A model generated the notes under the pieces. The model made no database searches. It was given only the letters and a program-made list of their open reading frames with translations, and had not been told where the DNA came from. A stretch of DNA of 64,000 bases from Siphonodentalium dalli. Lineage: Eukaryota; Mollusca; Scaphopoda; Gadilida; Siphonodentaliidae. The stretch covers positions 187,338,716 to 187,402,715 of the forward strand of contig CP136066.1 in assembly GCA_032622095.1 (NCBI GenBank), written 5' to 3'. Every line of letters starts with the position of its first letter. The stretch's first letter is position 1. Below, piece by piece: positions 48,142 to 60,711 of the stretch. The translations under genes were made by a program, and so were the position numbers.

Positions 48142-48630
48142 TTATAAAATGGGACGATGTTTGAATGCGAAGTATGTTTTTGGAATATGTTGTGGGCCAG
48201 CTCTGTATGGCACTCCACCGGAAAAAGAAAAGAGCCTGATTTATCTCCCTTGAAATCAGACTTCTGCACTTCCAAGACCAAATTTAAAAGTTGATACAAT
48301 AACATTTCTTTATTTTTTAATACATCTTACATGTATCTAGGTTCTATCAGCTGATAAGGTGATTATATGCTGACATTCGATCTGTCATGGTTAGCTATCG
48401 GGCCGAAGACGACCAAAGAAATTGTTAAAATGAAGATTTTGCAGTCAGTCTAAGGGAGATAATACAACTTGTGATCAGATGTGAAAACTCCTGTCAAAAT
48501 ACAGACAGATAATGCTCTGAGAATTTCTGTATCCAGCATGCACGATCATTGAGTGAGTTGTGATTATGTCGCACCTCGTCTCAATGGCTGGGCCATAATT
48601 TTTTTCTTCTCGCCGACTCATGTATGTTTA

Positions 48631-51600
48631 CCCCCCCCCCCCCCCAAACCACCTCCACCGACCACAGCACGATGCTGAGCATGAGTTGTGTTTTTCGTTC
48701 CAGAGCGTTGTCAAAGTAGTAAAATGCATGGATTGTTAGCGCGAAATCATGCACTCCGCGAAAAGCTGAATATGGTAGCAATAAAGAGCGTTTAGCTCCA
48801 ATTTGTCCTCATATGGAAGCACATAAAGAGCGTTTTGTTCTCTTCGGCAAAAAAACACAATTTAAAAAATCACAAATCTGACATCTATTCTTATTTACAG
48901 TCTATTCTTATTATTAGCATCATAGATAAATATAATTTTCTGTCGTTCTTACATGCCTATCAATCTTACATGCTTATGTCATTTAATTACGACATTTTTG
49001 TCAAAATTTTCACAAATGTATCCCCAAAAAAATCGAAAATAAAACAAAAAATCCGAAATTTTTAACAAAATCACAAACAAACAAAAATCTACATTGATTT
49101 AACAGAGTAATATAAACACTGATATAACAATTACAAACTCTGATGTAACCATTACAAACTCTGATGTAACCATTACAAACTATGATGTAACCAATACAAA
49201 CTCGGATATAACCATTATAAACTCTGATGTAACCATTATCAACTCTGATACAGTCCATTCTTATTACAGTCTAATAGACCAATATCATTGTATATCTTTA
49301 TCACATGGCTATCAATCTCACATGCTTATGACATTTAACTAGCCTTTTAGAATGTTACATTTTTGTCCAAATTTCTCCCAAAAATAAATCGAAAATAAAA
49401 CAAAAATCAATTTTTTTTAACAAAATCACAAATTAAAAAAAAAAATCTACATTGATTTAACAGAGTAATATAAACACTGATGTAACCGTTACAAACTCTG
49501 ATATAACCATTACAAACTCTGATGTAACCATTACAAACTCTGATGTAACAATTACAAAACTGATGTAACCATTACAAACTGATGTAACCATTACAAACTC
49601 TTGATGTAACCATTACAAACTCTGATGTAACCATTACAAACTCTGATGTAACCATTACAAACTCTGATGTAACAATTACAAACTCTGATGTAACCATTAC
49701 AAACTCTGATATAACCATTATAAACTCTGATGTAACCATTATCAACTCTGATACAGTCCATTCTTATTACAGTCTAATAGATCAATATCATTGTCTATCT
49801 TTCTCACATGGCTATCAATCTCACATGCTTATGGCATTTAACTAGCCTTTTAGAATGTTACATTTTTGTCCAAATTTCTCCAAAAAATAAATCGAAAATA
49901 AAATTCGAAATTTTGCAAAAAAATCACACATTTCAAAAAATCAACAAATTTACATTTTGCTATCAACCATACTTATATTTTTGTGTCACATTTTGGTTCT
50001 GACAATCAAAATATACATGGGTAAATGTGTTCAAGTCAAAGAATATAAAACATGCGAATTTTTCTTCAACATGATACGTGGTTCATACGAATACCGACAT
50101 GGGGGTGGGGATATATATTGGATCCAGGAAGCTACCGGGATGGCCAATGCAGATTTTCCCGTTGTTATACCCTCTGTGACACTGTGGCACGGGCGCAGCC
50201 CCACACCACCGGGTGCCATACATGTGGGCCTATAGGTCAAACTGGTGTAAATGTGATTCGGAGTTACCTCTAACGGAAGCGAGAGGAAATTATAGGAGAG
50301 AATAAAATATACACTGGTTCCTGATTGGGCAATATAGCCGTGCGTGTTTTAGCATAACAAACAAATCACGCTTCTTCCCTATGATTTCCCATAGGTAAAA
50401 TAGCCATTGGCACCAGTGCTTGCACGGGCATTAACCCTTTGTAGTTAACTTTGAATTTTGTGCCGTGGTCTAAACTAAGACATTATATTTTTCGTGCGGT
50501 TCTGACACTAGTTACAAAAACACAATATTTAAAGGTGAATTCCCTGCTTGTCGGGCAGTTACCGCAAATGTCAATCTTTCAGATTTAAATACAATGTTGG
50601 ACCTGGGAATTATATTGTAAAACTCTGATGTAACCATTACAAACTCTGATGTAACAATTACAAAACTGATGTAACCATTACAAACTGATGTAACCATTAC
50701 AAACTCTTGATGTAACCATTACAAACTCTGGTGTAACCATTACAAACTCTGATGTAACCATTACAAACTCTGATGTAACCATTACAAACTCTGATGTAAC
50801 CATTACAAACTCTGATATAACCATTATAAACTCTGATGTAACCATTATCAACTCTGATACAGTCCATTCTTATTACAGTCTAATAGATCAATATCATTGT
50901 CTATCTTTCTCACATGGCTATCAATCTCACATGCTTATGGCATTTAACTAGCCTTTTAGAATGTTACATTTTTGTCCAAATTTCTCCAAAAAAAAAATCG
51001 AAAATAAAATTCGATATTTTGCAAAAAAAATCACACATTTCAAAAAATCAACAAATTTACATTTTGCTATCAACCATACTTATATTTTTGTGTCACATTT
51101 TGGTTCTGACAATCAAAATATACATGGGTAAATGTGTTCAAAGTCAAAGAATATAAAATATGCGACTTTTTCTTCAACATGATACGTGGTTCATACGAAT
51201 ACCGACATGGGGGTGGGGATATATATTGGATCCAGGAAGCTACCGGGATGGCCAGTGCAGATTTTCCCGTTGTTATACCCTCTGTGACACTGTGGCACGG
51301 GCGCAGCCCCACACCACCGGGTGCCATACATGTGGGCCTATAGGTCAAACTGGTGTAAATGTGATTCGGAGTTACCTCTAACGGAAGCGAGAGGAAATTA
51401 TAGGAGAGAATAAAATATACACTGGTTCCTGATTGGGCAATATAGCCGTGCGTGTTTTAGCATAACAAACAAATCACGCTTCTTCCCTATGATTTCCCAT
51501 AGGTAAAATAGCCATTGGCACCAGTGCTTGCACGGGCATTAACCCTTTGTAGTTAACTTTGAATTTTGTGCCGTGGTCTAAACTAAGACATTATATTTTT

Positions 51601-52335
51601 CGTGCGGTTCTGACACTAGTTACAAAAACACAATATTTAAAGGTGAATTCCCTGCTTGTCGGGCAGTTACCGCAAATGTCAATCTTTCAGATTTAAATAC
51701 AATGTTGGACCTGGGAATTATATTGTAATCAGTATAGGTTTTCATGGGTTTGTAGGAGGGCTGAAAAGTAGGATTTTAAGCATATAAGGGCTATAACTGT
51801 CAGTTTGGACTCTGTTATTTCTGGACGTAATGGATTGGTGCTTTAATTATTTTATAAAGGTACCATAGTATACAAAATGGGATGTTTGAATACGAAGTAT
51901 GTTTTTGGAATATGCTGTGGGCCAGCTCTGTATGGCACTCCACCGGAAAAAGAAAAGAGCCTGATTTATCTCCCTTGAAATCAGACTTCTAAAAGTTGAT
52001 ACAATAACTTTTCTTTATTTTTTAATACATCTTACATGTATCTAGGTTCTATCAGCTGATAATGTGATTATAGGCTGACATTCGATCTGTCATGGTTAGC
52101 TATCGGGCCGAAGACGGCCAAAGAAATTGTTAAAATGAAGATTTTGCAGTCAGTCTAAGGGAGATAATACAACTTGTGATCAGATGTGAAAACTCCTGTC
52201 AAAATACAGACAGATAATGCTCTGACAATTTCTGTATCCAGCATGCACGATCGTTGAGTGAGTTGTGATTATGTCGCACCTCGTCTCAATGGCTGGGCCA
52301 TAATTTTTTTCTTCTCGCTGACTCATGTATGTTCA
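48631..52335 (+). repeat. Array unit 12, contains an extra partial unit (fusion)
   Basis: C15 tract. Blocks at about 49129-49250 and 49478-49750, then the long segment from about 49947. At about 50618 the phrase GGGAATTATATTGTA breaks off and runs straight into minisatellite (about 50622-50855). A second long segment from about 51056 then completes the unit. This is one long unit with a deletion junction, or equivalently a partial duplication. Confidence 0.87.
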
Positions 52336-55068
52336 CCCCCCCCCCCCCCCCCCCACCACCACCTCCACCGACCACAGCACGCTGCTGAGCATGAGTTGTG
52401 TTTTTCGTTCCAGAGCGTTGTCAAAGTAGTAAAATGCATGGATTGTTAGCGCGAAATCATGCACTCCGCGAAAAGCTGAATATGGTAGCAATAAAGAGCG
52501 TTTAGTTCCAACTTGTCCTCATATGGAAGCACATAAAGAGCGTTTTGTTCTCTTCGGCAAAAAAACACAATTTAAAAAATCACAAATCTGACGTCTATTC
52601 TTATTTAGTCTATTCTTATTACTAGCATCATAGATAAATATAATTTTCTGTCGTTCTTACATGCCTATCAATCTTACATGCTTATGTCATTTAATTACGA
52701 CATTTTTGTCAAAATTTTCACAAATTTATCCCCAAAAAAAATCGAAAATAAAACAAAACATCCGACTTTTTTAACAAAATCACAAGAAAAAAAAATCTAC
52801 ATTGATTTAACAGAGAAATATAAACACTGATGTAACAATTACAAACTCTGATGTAACCATTACAAACTCTGATGTAACCATTACAAACTCTGATATAACC
52901 ATTATAAACTCTGATGTAACCATTATCAACTCTGATACAGTCCATTCTTATTACAGTCTAATAGACCAATATCATTGTCTATCTTTCTCACATGGCTATC
53001 AATCTCACATGCTTATGACATTTAACTAGCCTTTTAGAATGTTACATTTTTGTCCAAATTTCTCCCCAAAAAAATCGAAAATAAAACAAAAATCCAAATT
53101 TTTTAACAAAATCACAAATTAAAAAACAAAATCTACATTGATTTAACAGAGTAATATAAACACTGATGTAACCGTTACAAACTCTGATGTAACCATTACA
53201 AACTCTGATATAACCATTACAAACTCTGATGTAACCATTACAAACTCTGATGTAACAATTACAAAACTGATGTAACCATTACAAACTGATGTAACCATTA
53301 CAAACTCTTGATGTAACCATTACAAACTCTGATGTAACCATTACAAACTCTGATGTAACCATTACAAACTCTGATGTAACCATTACAAACTCTGATATAA
53401 CCATTATAAACTCTGATGTAACCATTACAAACTCTGATGTAACAATTACAAAACTTATGAAACTGATGTAACCATTACAAACTCTGATGTAACCATTACA
53501 AACTCTGATGTAACCATTACAAACTCTGATGTAACCATTACAAACTCTGATATAACCATTATAAACTCTGATGTAACCATTATCAACTCTGATACAGTCC
53601 ATTCTTATTACAGTCTAATAGACCAATATCATTGTATATCTGTCTCACATGGCTATCAATCTCACATGCTTATGGCATTTAACTAGCCTTTTAGAATGTT
53701 ACATTTTTGTCCAAATTTCTCCAAAAAATAAATCGAAAATAAAATTCGAAATTTTGCAAAAAAATCACACATTTCAAAAAATCAACAAATTTACATTTTG
53801 CTATCAACCATACTTATATTTTTGTGTCACATTTTGGTTCTGACAATCAAAATATACATGGGTAAATGTGTTCAAGTCAAAGAATATAAAACATGCGAAT
53901 TTTTCTTCAACATAATTCGTGGTTCATACGAATACCGACATGGGGGTGGGGATATATATTGGATCCAGGAAGCTACCGGGATGGCCAATGCAGATTTTCC
54001 CGTTGTTATACCCTCTGTGACACTGTGACACGGGCGCAGCCCCACACCGTCTGGTGCCATACATGTGGGCCTATAGGTCAAACTGGTGTAAATGTGATTC
54101 GGAGTTACCTCTAACGGAAGCGAGAGGAAATTATAGGAGAGAATAAAATATACACTGGTTCCTGATTGGGCAATATAGCCGTGCGTGTTTTAGCATAACA
54201 AACAAATCACGCTTCTTCCCTATGATTTCCCATAGGTAAAATAGCCATTGGCACCAGTGCTTGCACGGGCATTAACCCTTTGTAGTTAACTTTGAATTTT
54301 GTGCCGTGGTCTAAACTAAGACATATTTTTCGTGCGGTTCTGACACTAGTTACAAAAACACAATATTTAAAGGTGAATTCCCTGCTTGTCGGGCAGTTAC
54401 CGCAAATGTCAATCTTTCAGATTTAAATACAATGTTGGACCTGGGAATTATATTGTAATCAGTATAGGTTTTCATGGGTTTGTAGGAGGGCTGAAAAGTA
54501 GGATTTTAAGCATATAAGGGCTATAACTGTCAGTTTGGACTCTGTTATTTCTGGACGTAATGGATTGGTGCTTGAATTATTTTATAAAGGTACCATAGTA
54601 TACAAAATGGGATGATGTTTGAATACGAAGTATGTTTTTGGAATATGTTGTCGGCCAGCTCTGTATGGCACTCCACCGGAAAAAGAAAAGAGCCTGATTT
54701 ATCTCCCTTGAAATCAGACTTCTAAAAGTTGATACAATAACTTTTCTTTATTTTTTAATACATCTTACATGTATCTAGGTTCTATCAGCTGATAATGTGA
54801 TTATAGGCTGACATTCGATCTGTCATGGTTAGCTATCGGGCCGAAGACGGCCAAAGAAATTGTTAAAATGAAGATTTTGCAGTCAGTCTAAGGGAGATAA
54901 TACAACTTGTGATCAGATGTGAAAACTCCTGTCAAAATACAGACAGATAATGCTCTGACAATTTCTGTATCCAGCATGCACGATCGTTGAGTGAGTTGTG
55001 ATTATGTCGCACCTCGTCTCAATGGCTGAGCCATAATTTTTTTCTTCTCGCTGACTCATGTATGTTCA
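52336..55068 (+). repeat. Array unit 13 (two blocks)
   Basis: C19 tract preceded by GTTCA instead of GTTTA. Blocks at about 52828-52930 and 53164-53592, with an irregular AAAACTTATGAAACTGATG junction near 53450. It has the GTCGGGCAGTTACCGC deletion that marks units 12-15. Confidence 0.88.
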
Positions 55069-57768
55069 CCCACCCCCCCCCCCCCCCACCACCTCCACAG
55101 ACCACAGCACGCTGCTGAGCATGAGTTGTGTTTTTCGTTCCAGAGCGTTGTCAAAGTAGTAAAATGCATGGATTGTTAGCGCGAAATCATGCACTCCGCG
55201 AAAAGCTGAATATGGTAGCAATAAAGAGCGTTTAGTTCCAACTTGTCCTCATATGGAAGCACATAAAGAGCGTTTTGTTCTCTTCGGCAAAAAAACACAA
55301 TTTAAAAAATCACAAATCTGACGTCTATTCTTATTTAGTCTATTCTTATTACTAGCATCATAGATAAATATAATTTTCTGTCGTTCTTACATGCCTATCA
55401 ATCTTACATGCTTATGTCATTTAATTACGACATTTTTGTTAAAATTTTCACAAATTTATCCCCAAAAAAATCGAAAATAAAACAAAAAATCCGACTTTTT
55501 TAACAAAATCACAAGAAAAAAAAATCTACATTGATTTAACAGAGAAATATAAACACTGATGTAACAATTACAAACTCTGATGTAACCATTACAAACTCTG
55601 ATGTAACCATAACAAACTCTGATGTAACCATTACAAACTCTGATATAACCATTATAAACTCTGATGTAACCATTATCAACTCTGATACAGTCCATTCTTA
55701 TTACAGTCTAATGGACCAATATCATTGTCTATCTTTCTCACATGGCTATCAATCTCACATGCTTATGACATTTAACTAGCCTTTTAGAATGTTACATTTT
55801 TGTCCAAATTTCTCCCCAAAAAAATCTAAAATAAAACAAAAATCCAAATTTTTTAACAAAATCACAAATTAAAAAACAAAATCTACATTGATTTAACAGA
55901 GTAATATAAACACTGATGTAACCGTTACAAACTCTGATGTAACCATTACAAACTCTGATATAACCATTACAAACTCTGATGTAACCATTACAAACTCTGA
56001 TGTAACAATTACAAAACTTATGTAACCATTACAAACTGATGTAACCATTACAAACTCTTGATGTAACCATTACAAACTCTGATGTAACCATTACAAACTC
56101 TGATGTAACCATTACAAACTCTGATGTAACCATTACAAACTATGATGTAACCATTACAAACTCTGATGTAACCATTACAAACTCTTGATGTAACCATTAC
56201 AAACTCTGATGTAACCATTACAAACTCTGATGTAACCATTACAAACTCTGATGTAACCATTACAAACTCTGATGTAACCATTATCAACTCTGATACAGTC
56301 CATTCTTATTACAGTCTAATAGATCAATATCATTGTCTATCTTTCTCACATGGCTATCAATCTCACATGCTTATGGCATTTAACTAGCCTTTTAGAATGT
56401 TACATTTTTGTCCAAATTTCTCCAAAAAATAAATCGAAAATAAAATTCGAAATTTTGCAAAAAAATCACACATTTCAAAAAATCAACAAATTTACATTTT
56501 GCTATCAACCATACTTATATTTTTGTGTCACATTTTGGTTCTGACAATCAAAATATACATGGGTAAATGTGTTCAAGTCAAAGAATATAAAACATGCGAA
56601 TTTTTCTTCAACATGATACGTGGTTCATACGAATACCGACATGGGGGTGGGGATATATATTGGATCCAGGAAGCTACCGGGATGGCCATTGCAGATTTTC
56701 CCGTTGTTATACCCTCTGTGACACTGTGACACGGGCGCAGCCCCACACCACCGGGTGCCATACCTGTGGGCATATAGGTCAAACTGGTGTAAATGTGATT
56801 CGGAGTTACCTCTAACGGAAGCGAGAGGAAATTATAGGAGAGAATAAAATATACACTGGTTCCTGATTGGGCAATATAGCCGTGCGTGTTTTAGCATAAC
56901 AAACAAATCACGCTTCTTCCCTATGATTTCCCATAGGTAAAATAGCCATTGGCACCAGTGCTTGCACGGGCATTAACCCTTTGTAGTTAACTTTGAATTT
57001 TGTGCCGTGGTCTAAACTAAGACATATTTTTCGTGCGGTTCTGACACTAGTTACAAAAACACAATATTTAAAGGTGAATTCCCTGCTTGTCGGGCAGTTA
57101 CCGCAAATGTCAATCTTTCAGATTTAAATACAATGTTGGACCTGGGAATTATATTGTAATCAGTATAGGTTTTCATGGGTTTGTAGGAGGGCTGAAAAGT
57201 AGGATTTTAAGCATATAAGGGCTATAACTGTCAGTTTGGACTCTGTTATTTCTGGACGTAATGGATTGGTGCTTGAATTATTTTATAAAGGTACCATAGT
57301 ATACAAAATGGGATGATGTTTGAATACGAAGTATGTTTTTGGAATATGTTGTCGGCCAGCTCTGTATGGCACTCCACCGGAAAAAGAAAAGAGCCTGATT
57401 TATCTCCCTTGAAATCAGACTTCTAAAAGTTGATACAATAACTTTTCTTTATTTTTTAATACATCTTACATGTATCTAGGTTCTATCAGCTGATAATGTG
57501 ATTATAGGCTGACATTCGATCTGTCATGGTTAGCTATCGGGCCGAAGACGGCCAAAGAAATTGTTAAAATGAAGATTTTGCAGTCAGTCTAAGGGAGATA
57601 ATACAACTTGTGATCAGATGTGAAAACTCCTGTCAAAATACAGACAGATAATGCTCTGACAATTTCTGTATCCAGCATGCACGATCGTTGAGTGAGTTGT
57701 GATTATGTCGCACCTCGTCTCAATGGCTGAGCCATAATTTTTTTCTTCTCGCTGACTCATGTATGTTT

Positions 57769-57769
<1 letters not shown>
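55069..57769 (+). repeat. Array unit 14 (two blocks)
   Basis: The C tract is interrupted by A. Blocks at about 55558-55684 and 55915-56287. Shares GTTGTCGGCCAGC (near 57348) with unit 13's end and GGCTGAGCC (about 55025) with unit 15's start. Confidence 0.88.
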
Positions 57770-57801
<32 letters not shown>

Positions 57802-60457
57802 ACCACCGACCATAGCACAATACTGAGCATGAGTTGTGTTTTTCGTTCCAGAGCGTTGTCAAAGTAGTAAAATGCATGGATTGTTAGCGCGAAATCATGC
57901 ACTCCGCGAAAAGCTGAATATGGTAGCAATAAAGAGCGTTTAGTTCCAACTTGTCCTCATATGGAAGCACATAAAGAGCGTTTTGTTCTCTTCGGCAAAA
58001 AAACACAATTTAAAAAATCACAAATCTGACGTCTATTCTTATTTACTCTATTCTTATTACTAGCATCATAGATAAATATAATTTTCTGTCGTTCTTACAT
58101 GCCTATCAATCTTACATGCTTATGTCATTTAATTACGACATTTTTGTTAAAATTTTCACAAATTTATCCCCAAAAAAATCGAAAATAAAACAAAAAATCC
58201 GACTTTTTTAACAAAATCACAAGAAGAAAAAAATCTACATTGATTTAACAGAGAAATATAAACACTGATGTAACAATTACAAACTCTGATGTAACCATAA
58301 CAAACTCTGATGTAACCATTACAAACTCTGATATAACCATTATAAACTCTGATGTAACCATTATCAACTCTGATACAGTCCATTCTTATTACAGTCTAAT
58401 GGACCAATATCATTGTCTATCTTTCTCACATGGCTATCAATCTCACATGCTTATGACATTTAACTAGCCTTTTAGAATGTTACATTTTTGTCCAAATTTC
58501 TCCCCCAAAAAATCTAAAATAAAACAAAAATCCAAATTTTTTAACAAAATCACAAATTAAAAAACAAAATCTACATTGATTTAACAGAGTAATATAAACA
58601 CTGATGTAACCGTTACAAACTCTGATGTAACCATTACAAACTCTGATATAACCATTACAAACTCTGATGTAACCATTACAAACTCTGATGTAACAACTAC
58701 AAAACTTATGTAACCATTACAAACTGATGTAACCATTACAAACTCTTGATGTAACCATTACAAACTCTGATGTAACCATTACAAACTCTGATGTAACCAT
58801 TACAAACTATGATGTAACCATTACAAACTCTGATGTAACCATTACAAACTCTTGATGTAACCATTACAAACTCTGATGTAACCATTACAAACTCTGATGT
58901 AACCATTACAAACTCTGATGTAACCATTACAAACTCTGATATAACCATTATAAACTCTGATGTAACCATTATCAACTCTGATACAGTCCATTCTTATTAC
59001 AGTCTAATAGATCAATATCATTGTCTATCTTTCTCACATGGCTATCAATCTCACATGCTTATGGCATTTAACTAGCCTTTTAGAATGTTACATTTTTGTC
59101 CAAATTTCTCCAAAAAATAAATCGAAAATAAAATTCGAAATTTTGCAAAAAAATCACACATTTCAAAAAATCAACAAATTTACATTTTTCTATCAACCAT
59201 ACTTATATTTTTGTGTCACATTTTGGTTCTGACAATCAAAATATACATGGGTAAATGTGTTCAAGTCAAAGAATATAAAACATGCGAATTTTTCTTCAAC
59301 ATGATACGTGGTTCATACGAATACCGACATGGGGGTGGGGATATATATTGGATCCAGGAAGCTACCGGGATGGCCAATGCAGATTTTCCCGTTGTTATAC
59401 CCTCTGTGACACTGTGACACGGGCGCAGCCCCACACCGCCGGGTGCCATACATGTGGGCCTATAGGTCAAACTGGTGTAAATGTGATTCGGAGTTACCTC
59501 TAACGGAAGCGAGAGGAAATTATAGGAGAGAATAAAATATACACTGGTTCCTGATTGGGCAATATAGCCGTGCGTGTTTTAGCATAACAAACAAATCACG
59601 CTTCTTCCCTATGATTTCCCATAGGTAAAATAGCCATTGGCACCAGTGCTTGCACGGGCATTAACCCTTTGTAGTTAACTTTGAATTTTGTGCCGTGGTC
59701 TAAACTAAGACATATTTTTCGTGCGGTTCTGACACTAGTTACAAAAACACAATATTTAAAGGTGAATTCCCTGCTTGTCGGGCAGTTACCGCAAATGTCA
59801 ATCTTTCAGATTTAAATACAATGTTGGACCTGGGAATTATATTGTAATCAGTATAGGTTTTCATGGGTTTGTAGGAGGGCTGAAAAGTAGGATTTTAAGC
59901 ATATAAGGGCTATAACTGTCAGTTTGGACTCTGTTATTTCTGGACGTAATGGATTGGTGCTTGAATTATTTTATAAAGGTACCATAGTATACAAAATGGG
60001 ATGATGTTTGAATACGAAGTATGTTTTTGGAATATGTTGTGGGCCAGCTCTGTATGGCACTCCACCGGAAAAAGAAAAGAGCCTGATTTATCTCCCTTGA
60101 AATCAGACTTCTAAAAGTTGATACAATAACTTTTCTTTATTTTTTAATACATCTTACATGTATCTAGGTTCTATCAGCTGATAAGGTGATTATATGCTGA
60201 CATTCGATCTGTCATGGTTAGCTATCGGGCCGAAGACGGCCAAAGAAATTGTTAAAATGAAGATTTTGCAGTCAGTCTAAGGGAGATAATACAACTTGTG
60301 ATCAGATGTGAAAACTCCTGTCAAAATACAGACAGATAATGCTCTGACAATTTCTGTATCCAGCATGCACTATCATTGAGTGAGTTGTGATTATGTCGCA
60401 CCTCGTCTCAATGGCTGGGCCATAATTTTTTTCTTCTCGCCGACTCATGTATGTTTA
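57770..60457 (+). repeat. Array unit 15 (two blocks), longest poly-C
   Basis: An uninterrupted C32 tract (57770-57801), the longest in the array. Blocks at about 58267-58370 and 58601-58980. Near 60180 it switches to GATAAGGTGATTATATGCTG and then CGCCGACTCATG, variants typical of units 8-11. Confidence 0.88.
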
Positions 60458-60711
60458 CCCCCCCCCCCCCCAACCACCTCCACCGACCACAGCACGATGC
60501 TGAGCATGAGTTGTGTTTTTCGTTCCAGAGCGTTGTCAAAGTAGTAAAATGCATGGATTGTTAGCGCGAAATCATGCACTCCGCGAAAAGCTGAATATGG
60601 TAGCAATAAAGAGCGTTTAGCTCCAACTTGTCCTCGTATGGAAGCACATAAAGAGCGTTTTGTTCTCTTCGGCAAAAAAACACAATTTAAAAAATCACAA
60701 ATCTGACGTCT
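60458..60711 (+). repeat. Array unit 16, truncated; right edge of the array
   Basis: C14 tract followed by about 240 bp of normal unit sequence, up to CACAAATCTGACGTCTA. It then changes abruptly to unrelated DNA at 60712, before any minisatellite. The minus-strand 145-residue ORF spanning this edge is a chance frame. Confidence 0.9.

Larger units (their letters stand above)
45397..48630 (+). repeat. Array unit 11 (two blocks) with a transposon insertion
   Basis: C14 tract. Blocks at about 45888-46030 and 46264-46452. About 668 bp of foreign DNA (47478-48145) interrupts the otherwise constant phrase GTACCATAGTATACAAAATGGG. Without it the unit would be about 2.57 kb. The D-like start lacks GTAAATGTGTTCA (near 46732). 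Confidence 0.87.
15046..60711 (+). repeat. Complex tandem array, 2.5-3.7 kb units
   Basis: Fifteen units plus a truncated sixteenth lie head to tail. Unit order is: poly-C tract; an AGCACGATGCTGAGCATGAG segment; minisatellite modules (21-bp GATGTAACCATTACAAAC-type monomers separated by a spacer of about 200-230 bp from GATACAGTCCATTCTTATTA to ACATTGATTTAACAGAGTAA); then a minisatellite-free segment starting TTTACATGTTGCTATC (TTTACATTTTGCTATC in some units) and running back to the next poly-C. Poly-C starts are 15066, 18478, 21892, 24526, 27966, 30477, 32984, 35990, 39169, 42302, 45397, 48631, 52336, 55069, 57770 and 60458. No reading frame is conserved across units and no rRNA, tRNA, histone or snRNA gene is recognised. 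I know no named satellite matching it. Confidence 0.95.

Noticed and set aside
15563-58980. Regularly spaced 21-bp repeats as a CRISPR array
   Set aside because: Monomers are contiguous, without unique spacers, and the context is a eukaryotic satellite with no cas genes.
16337-59000. Short frames with repeated MVTSEFVMVTSE/VCNGYIRV peptides as repeat proteins
   Set aside because: They are translations of the 21-bp monomer (a multiple of 3). Frames break wherever 19-, 20- or 22-bp variants occur and end at spacer boundaries.
15046-60711. Array as rDNA, 5S, histone, snRNA or spliced-leader RNA cluster
   Set aside because: No rRNA segment, histone frame, snRNA core or Sm-site-plus-leader arrangement was recognised in the unit on either strand.
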